64,000 nt of DNA, taken from positions 3,100,001 to 3,164,000 of the forward strand of contig CBDEUQ010000003.1 of assembly GCA_965243325.1 (NCBI GenBank). The letters run 5' to 3'. The first letter of the stretch is position 1; each line of letters opens with the position of its first letter. Origin of the DNA: JANQOH01 sp965243325. Its GTDB lineage: Bacteria; Pseudomonadota; Alphaproteobacteria; UBA7887. The position numbers and the translations under genes were made by a program. The notes below the pieces were generated by a model, which ran no database searches, was not told the DNA's origin, and saw nothing but the letters and a program-made list of their open reading frames with translations. This document shows positions 59,474-64,000 of the stretch, piece after piece.

Positions 59474-62400
59474 ATGACACGTCGACTGCATCCCGGACTT
59501 TACGAAGACCTGCTGACCTCCGCTCTGGAGGCGGAAATCGACGCCCGAACGGCGGAGGGGTGGTGGGTTGACGTCACGTCGGCCGACTCGACAGTCCGTC
59601 CCGAGCTTCTGGCGCGTCACGTATATCAACTCCTCCGACGCGCGCTCGAAGGGATTCCCGAAGAGGACGGTGCTCAGCCGGCCAACCAGGTCGCCCTGGC
59701 GAATCGACTGGTGGAGGTACTCGTCGAACACGGCGCGTTGGCCGACGACAGAGTCGCAGACGCGGCGCGCCTTCTCATGGAAGCTGTCGAACGCCAAGCA
59801 TTGGGCGGGACGCGGTCGGGAGTTCCTCGGCCGACACTCTCGCTTCGTCGGACCGGCCTGCTCGTCAATGGACGGCGCGACGTCCAGATCGCAAGCGAGA
59901 TCGCCCGCGAGATCCCGAGTGCCGATCGGATCGATCTCCTGTGCGCATTCGTGCGTCACTCGGGATTGAGGCTGTTCCGTTCCGAGCTTGAAGAACGGGT
60001 ACGAGAGGGCGCACGCGTGCGCGTGATCGCAAGCGTCTATACCGGGTCGACCGAACGCCGCGCGCTGGACGCGCTTGTCGACCTCGGCGCGCAAGTGAAG
60101 GTCTCATACGAAGTGGCGCGGACGCGGCTTCATGCCAAGGCGTGGCTGTTCCACCGCCACAGCGGTCTGCACACCGCCTATATCGGTTCGTCAAATCTCA
60201 CGCATACGGCACAGGTCGACGGCCTCGAATGGAACGTACGCGTGAGCGCGGCAGAGAATCCCGAAGTGATCGAGCGCTTCGCGGCGACCTTCGAACAGTA
60301 CTGGCAAGAGCCCGAGTTCGAGGACTATACGCCGCAGCATGACCGTGAGCGTCTCGACCACGCGCTTTCGAGACAGCGCGGTCATTCCCGAACGGACGAC
60401 GGCACCCTCCTGTCTCTGCTGGTCGACGTCGCACCAAAACCTCACCAGGCTGTTGCACTGGAGGCCCTCGAAGCGGAGCGCCTGCGCGGATACCACCGGA
60501 ACCTCGTGGTCGCGGCGACCGGCACCGGCAAGACCTGGATCGCCGCCTTCGATTTCAAGCGGCTGCGCGACCGGGGTGCGGTTCGTTCGTTGCTCTTCGT
60601 CGCGCACCGCGATGAAATCCTTCGCCAAAGCCAACAGGTCTTCCAGCTTGTGCTGCGCGAGCCGGGGTTCGGCGAGCGGCTGGTCGGCGGCGAGCGTCCG
60701 CGCGCGGGTCGCCATGTCTTTGCTTCGGTGCAGTCCCTTGCCAACCGCATCGACGAGATCGATCCGGACGATTTCGACATGGTCATCGTCGACGAGTTTC
60801 ATCACGCGGCCGCTGCGAGCTACGAGCGCCTGCTGTCCCGATTGACGCCGAAAATCCTCCTTGGTCTCACCGCCACGCCCGAACGCGCCGACGGCCAATC
60901 GGTGCTCGAATGGTTCGACGGCCGCATCGCTTCGGAGTCCCGGCTCTGGGATGCCCTCGACCAAGGGCTGCTCTGCCCGTTTCATTATTTCGGAGTGAAC
61001 GACGCGACCGATCTCTCGGCGGTCCGTTTCGAGCGCGGACGATATGTGCCTGGCGAGCTCGATAACGTGTTCACCGGCGATCACGTTCGAGCGATTCGGA
61101 TCCGCCAGGCTGTCGAGGAATTCGTGACCGACCCGCGCCAGATGCGGGCGCTGGGATTCTGCGCAGGCATCGGTCACGCCCACTTCATGGCGCGGCAATT
61201 CAACGGTTTCGGCTACCCGTCAGTGGCGCTCGATGCCAGCACCCCCTGGGACGATCGTCGTGCGGCGCTCGCGAAGCTGCGGCGCGGAGAACTTCGAGCC
61301 GTCTTCGCGGTCGATCTCTTCAACGAGGGCGTCGACCTTCCGGAAGTCGACACCGTGCTAATGCTGCGACCGACCGAAAGCGCCACGGTGTTTCTCCAGC
61401 AACTGGGAAGAGGGTTGCGTTGGGCCGAGGGGAAGCGGGTCCTGACCGTCCTCGACTTCGTGGGCCAGGTCCGGCGCGAGTACCGCTACGACGTCCGCTA
61501 TCGAGCCCTGCTGGGGGGCACCCGCCATCTGGTTAGGCGCGCCGTTGAGGCGAACTTCCCCCTGCTCCCACCTGGATGCGCACTCAAATTGGACCGGATC
61601 GCCAAGGAGACGGTGCTGCGCAACCTAAAGGGAGCCGTGCTAAACGCCCGTGCACGCCTCGCCGATGACCTGCGTGCTCTTGGTCCCGAAACACGACTCC
61701 GCGGATTCATGGAGGGCGCCGGCGTCGAACTCGAAGAAATCTACGCACGGCCTGGTTCCGGACACTGCTTTACCGACCTTCGCCGGCGCGCAGGCTTCGA
61801 TCAGAGCGCTGCGGATGGTGCTCTCCTCAAAGCAATCGGCCGGCTGATCCACGTGGACGATCTTGAGCGTATCGCGGTGTGGCGAGGCATATTGGGAGCG
61901 GATCGTCCCGACCAAATATCGAGGCTTCAGGGCCGCGAGCATCGCCTCGGCCTCATGGTGTTTGCCGTTCTCGGTGGCCGTCGCCAGGCCATCAACGAGG
62001 CGGATCAGATCCTGGAAGGGGTCTATAGGTCCCCAGAGTTGCGCCGCGAGATCGGCGACCTCCTGGAAATCCTTGCTGACCGAATTCGCACGGTTGCTCA
62101 GCCGCTTGACCCTGCCAGTGACGTCCCCCTGGCAAGCCACGCCACCTATTCCCTTGCGGAAATCGTTGCTGCACATGGACACACCGATAAGCGTGGTGCG
62201 CTGGTACGTCCCCAGGGCGGGGTCCTTTGGAACAAGGCGACGCAGACCGATTTGCTGTTCGTCACGCTGGAGAAATCAGACAAGGACTACTCCCCGGCGA
62301 CCCGCTACGCCGACTACCCGATCTCGCCGACCCTGTTTCACTGGGAGTCTCAGAACACGGCGTCACCGGATACGCCCACGGGACGCCGCTATATCGAGCA

Positions 62401-62599
62401 ACCAGACCGAGGCACGAACGTCGTCCTGTTCGTGCGTGAACGCAAGAGGGATGGCCGGGGCGAAACTCTTCCCTACCAATGTCTGGGCCGTGCCCACTAC
62501 CGAGGTCATGAGGCGGAACGACCCATGAAGATATTGTGGAAGCTGGAACGCCCCATGCCCGGGTGGCTCTATCAGGCGGGGAAAGTGGTCGCGGGTTGA
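59474..62599 (+). CDS. PLD-nuclease/SF2 helicase/DUF3427 protein (likely phage defence)
   Basis: A 1041-residue multidomain protein. A phospholipase D-like nuclease domain is at about 130-285, with H220-x-K222 and the downstream Asn-type motif AYIGSSNLTH. An SF2 helicase/translocase follows: Walker A AATGTGKTWIAA at 347-358, DEFHHA box at 440-445, motif III LTATPERADG, and the second lobe with FNEGVDLPEVDTVLML and QLGRGLRWAEGK. The C-terminal 150 residues (GVLWNKATQTDLLFVTLEKSDKDYS, SPTLFHWESQ) match DUF3427. This architecture is typical of genomic islands. Restriction of foreign DNA is inferred. It lies 40 bp after abiEii and shares the composition of the cassette. Confidence 0.85.
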   Translation: MTRRLHPGLYEDLLTSALEAEIDARTAEGWWVDVTSADSTVRPELLARHVYQLLRRALEGIPEEDGAQPANQVALANRLVEVLVEHGALADDRVADAARLLMEAVERQALGGTRSGVPRPTLSLRRTGLLVNGRRDVQIASEIAREIPSADRIDLLCAFVRHSGLRLFRSELEERVREGARVRVIASVYTGSTERRALDALVDLGAQVKVSYEVARTRLHAKAWLFHRHSGLHTAYIGSSNLTHTAQVDGLEWNVRVSAAENPEVIERFAATFEQYWQEPEFEDYTPQHDRERLDHALSRQRGHSRTDDGTLLSLLVDVAPKPHQAVALEALEAERLRGYHRNLVVAATGTGKTWIAAFDFKRLRDRGAVRSLLFVAHRDEILRQSQQVFQLVLREPGFGERLVGGERPRAGRHVFASVQSLANRIDEIDPDDFDMVIVDEFHHAAAASYERLLSRLTPKILLGLTATPERADGQSVLEWFDGRIASESRLWDALDQGLLCPFHYFGVNDATDLSAVRFERGRYVPGELDNVFTGDHVRAIRIRQAVEEFVTDPRQMRALGFCAGIGHAHFMARQFNGFGYPSVALDASTPWDDRRAALAKLRRGELRAVFAVDLFNEGVDLPEVDTVLMLRPTESATVFLQQLGRGLRWAEGKRVLTVLDFVGQVRREYRYDVRYRALLGGTRHLVRRAVEANFPLLPPGCALKLDRIAKETVLRNLKGAVLNARARLADDLRALGPETRLRGFMEGAGVELEEIYARPGSGHCFTDLRRRAGFDQSAADGALLKAIGRLIHVDDLERIAVWRGILGADRPDQISRLQGREHRLGLMVFAVLGGRRQAINEADQILEGVYRSPELRREIGDLLEILADRIRTVAQPLDPASDVPLASHATYSLAEIVAAHGHTDKRGALVRPQGGVLWNKATQTDLLFVTLEKSDKDYSPATRYADYPISPTLFHWESQNTASPDTPTGRRYIEQPDRGTNVVLFVRERKRDGRGETLPYQCLGRAHYRGHEAERPMKILWKLERPMPGWLYQAGKVVAG

Positions 62600-63163
62600 G
62601 GCATATGTGTAGCACTCAGAATCGCCACGAGCGTCGACCCTATGCGGCGCAAGCCATAGGCATCGACGCGCGCTACATCGCCACTTCGCTCACCGGCCAG
62701 TCCCGCCGTCTCTACGAGGGGGCCTGCTGCGCCCACGGCCGGGCGGAGACCCCTCACCTCCGACACCGGCAATCTCGAATCCCGGAACCGTGAAGGCGCC
62801 GAATAGAAGCCCTGACCTGTGCCGCAATGCACCGACATTCGAAACGCGCCGACCGGTGGAGGCTGGTCACCGGTGCCCTGGACGTTGGCGGTGCCTTTGT
62901 CGTCGGCGCTCCCGGCCCGAGTCCGGCGGACGGGGACGACAGCCCGCTGCTCTACGTCCCACCGGCCTTCGCCTCTGGACAGCGCCCGCGATCGGCATCA
63001 TCTACGCGAATATCGGCGTCTTCGGCAGGCGCGCCGGCCCGCCCGATGGCGGGGTGGCTCGACTGCGGGGTGAGCCGGCGGCTGTCCGGCCGCGCGGGAG
63101 TGCCGTGCAACGCGGACGGGGCGAACGCCTGATCTGAACGGGGTTTGGCAAGGCATCGGGGGC
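62600..63163. other. non-coding right edge of the defence cassette
   Basis: A 564-bp stretch. The first part contains an IS1380 transposase scar (62655-62790). The rest has no convincing gene: several frames are open but low-complexity and unrelated to known proteins. GC rises to that of putA. The putA promoter should lie near its right end; I see no strong hexamers. Confidence 0.55.
62655..62790 (+). mobile_element. IS1380-family transposase fragment (scar)
   Basis: The plus frame reads GIDARYIATSLTGQSRRLYE then GACCAHGRAE, which fits the C-terminal part of IS1380 transposases (RFVVTNL..., LYEKVYCARGxAENxIK). In the functional family the second half continues with NLIK-type text; here it degrades to TPHLRHRQ and ends. 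No transposase start, catalytic Asp pair or terminal repeats were found. A fragment of about 45 residues. Confidence 0.45.
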
Positions 63164-64000
63164 ATGCGGTTCGTCTTTTCGGAGCCTGTCAAGCCGGTGG
63201 ATGCGCTGCGCGCGCGCATCCGCGCCGCCTGCGACGGCGACGAGACCGACGCGGTACGGTCGTTGCTCGACCAAGCCGCGTTGACGGCCGCGGAGGCGGA
63301 AGGGGCGGAAACGAAAGCGCGCGAGCTCGTCGCGCATGTCCGGACGGAGCGCCGGAAGGCCGGCGGCGTCGACGCCCTCCTGCATACCTACGACCTCTCG
63401 ACCCGGGAGGGCGTGGCGCTGATGTGCCTGGCCGAAGCGCTGCTGCGGGTTCCCGACCCGGCGACCGCGGAGCGGCTGATCCGCGACAAGATCGGCGGCG
63501 CCGACTGGCGGCGGCATGTGGGCGACAGCGAGTCGCTGTTCGTCAACGCGTCGACCTGGGGCCTGATGCTGACCGGGCGCATCGTCGGCCTCGATCCTGA
63601 CGAGGGCGTCGGCGGGCTGCTCGCCCGTATGGTCAACCGGCTGGGCGAGCCGGTCATCCGTGAGGCGATGGTCCACGCCATGCGGGTTGTCGGCCAGCAG
63701 TTCGTCATGGGACGCGGCATCGGGGAGGCGCTGGACCGCGCACGCCGGGCGCCGGACGCGCTTTATTCCTTCGACATGCTCGGCGAAGCCGCGCGCACGG
63801 CGGAAGACGCGGCGCGCTATCTGCAGGCCTACCGCCATGCGATCGACGCCGTCGGCACGGCAGCGGCCGGGGTGCCCTCTGCCGACCCGGGGGTTTCCGT
63901 GAAGCTGTCGGCTCTTCACCCGCGCTACGAGGCGGCGCAGCGCGGCCGGGTGCTGCGCGAGCTCGTCCCGCGCTTCGTCGATCTTGCATCGCGCGCCCGC
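63164..64000 (+). CDS. putA: bifunctional proline dehydrogenase/P5C dehydrogenase PutA (5' part)
   Basis: The first 279 codons of a long gene that leaves the window. The text RLIRDKIGGADWRRHVGDSESLFVNASTWGLMLTG and GEPVIREAMVHAMRVVGQQFVMGRGIGEAL is the proline dehydrogenase-arm region of PutA, and VSVKLSALHPRYEAAQRGRV enters the FAD barrel. PutA oxidises proline to glutamate at the membrane. The ATG at 63164 is the best start visible, although the frame is open further upstream. Whether a DNA-binding N-terminus exists is excluded here: no ribbon-helix-helix is present, so this is the non-repressor type. Confidence 0.93.
   Translation, partial: MRFVFSEPVKPVDALRARIRAACDGDETDAVRSLLDQAALTAAEAEGAETKARELVAHVRTERRKAGGVDALLHTYDLSTREGVALMCLAEALLRVPDPATAERLIRDKIGGADWRRHVGDSESLFVNASTWGLMLTGRIVGLDPDEGVGGLLARMVNRLGEPVIREAMVHAMRVVGQQFVMGRGIGEALDRARRAPDALYSFDMLGEAARTAEDAARYLQAYRHAIDAVGTAAAGVPSADPGVSVKLSALHPRYEAAQRGRVLRELVPRFVDLASRAR

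Noticed and set aside
57436..63163. Classical integrative element using tRNA-Ala as attachment site
   Set aside because: No integrase is present in the interval and no second copy of the tRNA 3' end was found near 62.6-63.1 kb.

Overview
The window is high-GC DNA from an alphaproteobacterium. The evidence is gene order and gene content: ubiB-ubiE next to mutM, an enoyl-CoA hydratase, rpsT and the dnaA-dnaN-recF-gyrB block; a hisZ next to purA; an Usg-type protein; an IalB-type periplasmic protein; and a CIRCE-controlled groESL operon. I can support an alphaproteobacterium, perhaps Rhodospirillales-like, but not a genus. No rRNA and no CRISPR array were seen; there is one tRNA gene.

Layout. 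1-3.1 kb: a cut alpha/beta hydrolase, then ubiB and ubiE on the minus strand. 3.1-11.8 kb: mutM, enoyl-CoA hydratase, rpsT and the replication block dnaA-dnaN-recF-gyrB. 11.8-16.8 kb: a tightly overlapped minus-strand operon, uvrC-pgsA-mobB-moeA-moaD-moaE, mixing excision repair, phospholipid synthesis and molybdenum-cofactor steps. 17.1-20.4 kb: uvrB, a pteridine-reductase-like SDR and folB, also overlapped. 20.5-26.5 kb: a secreted PQQ-type sugar dehydrogenase, a ThDP enzyme and a large autotransporter with 177-bp internal repeats. 26.7-28.8 kb: two divergent luciferase-like flavin enzymes. 28.9-34.1 kb: serC-serA-hisZ-purA.

34.1-42.1 kb is accessory. It holds a Mu gp27-like phage gene cut off from its partners, a gutted tyrosine recombinase, a lipoprotein that joins a metzincin protease to a TbpB-like barrel, a broken PIN toxin with a surviving small partner gene, a methionine gamma-lyase-like PLP enzyme, and a low-GC membrane-anchored Nudix-like protein. 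Composition here is patchy and there are several long gaps without genes.

42.1-57.3 kb returns to housekeeping: acyl-CoA dehydrogenase, msrB, groESL, usg, a lactonase-like enzyme with a fused hydantoinase/5-oxoprolinase, a cold-shock gene, a methyltransferase, a quinone reductase, a SpoU-type methyltransferase, ialB, rlmN, argG and yggT. A tRNA-Ala(CGC) at 57.4 kb marks the start of a compact defence cassette (AbiEi-AbiEii and a PLD-helicase-DUF3427 protein) that ends in an apparent IS1380 transposase scar. The 5' end of putA then runs off the window.

The most distinctive items are the metzincin/TbpB-like surface lipoprotein, the membrane Nudix protein with a degenerate Nudix box and an operator-like palindrome, the defence cassette beside the tRNA, a MoaD whose diglycine end is extended, and a MutM zinc finger lacking one cysteine.
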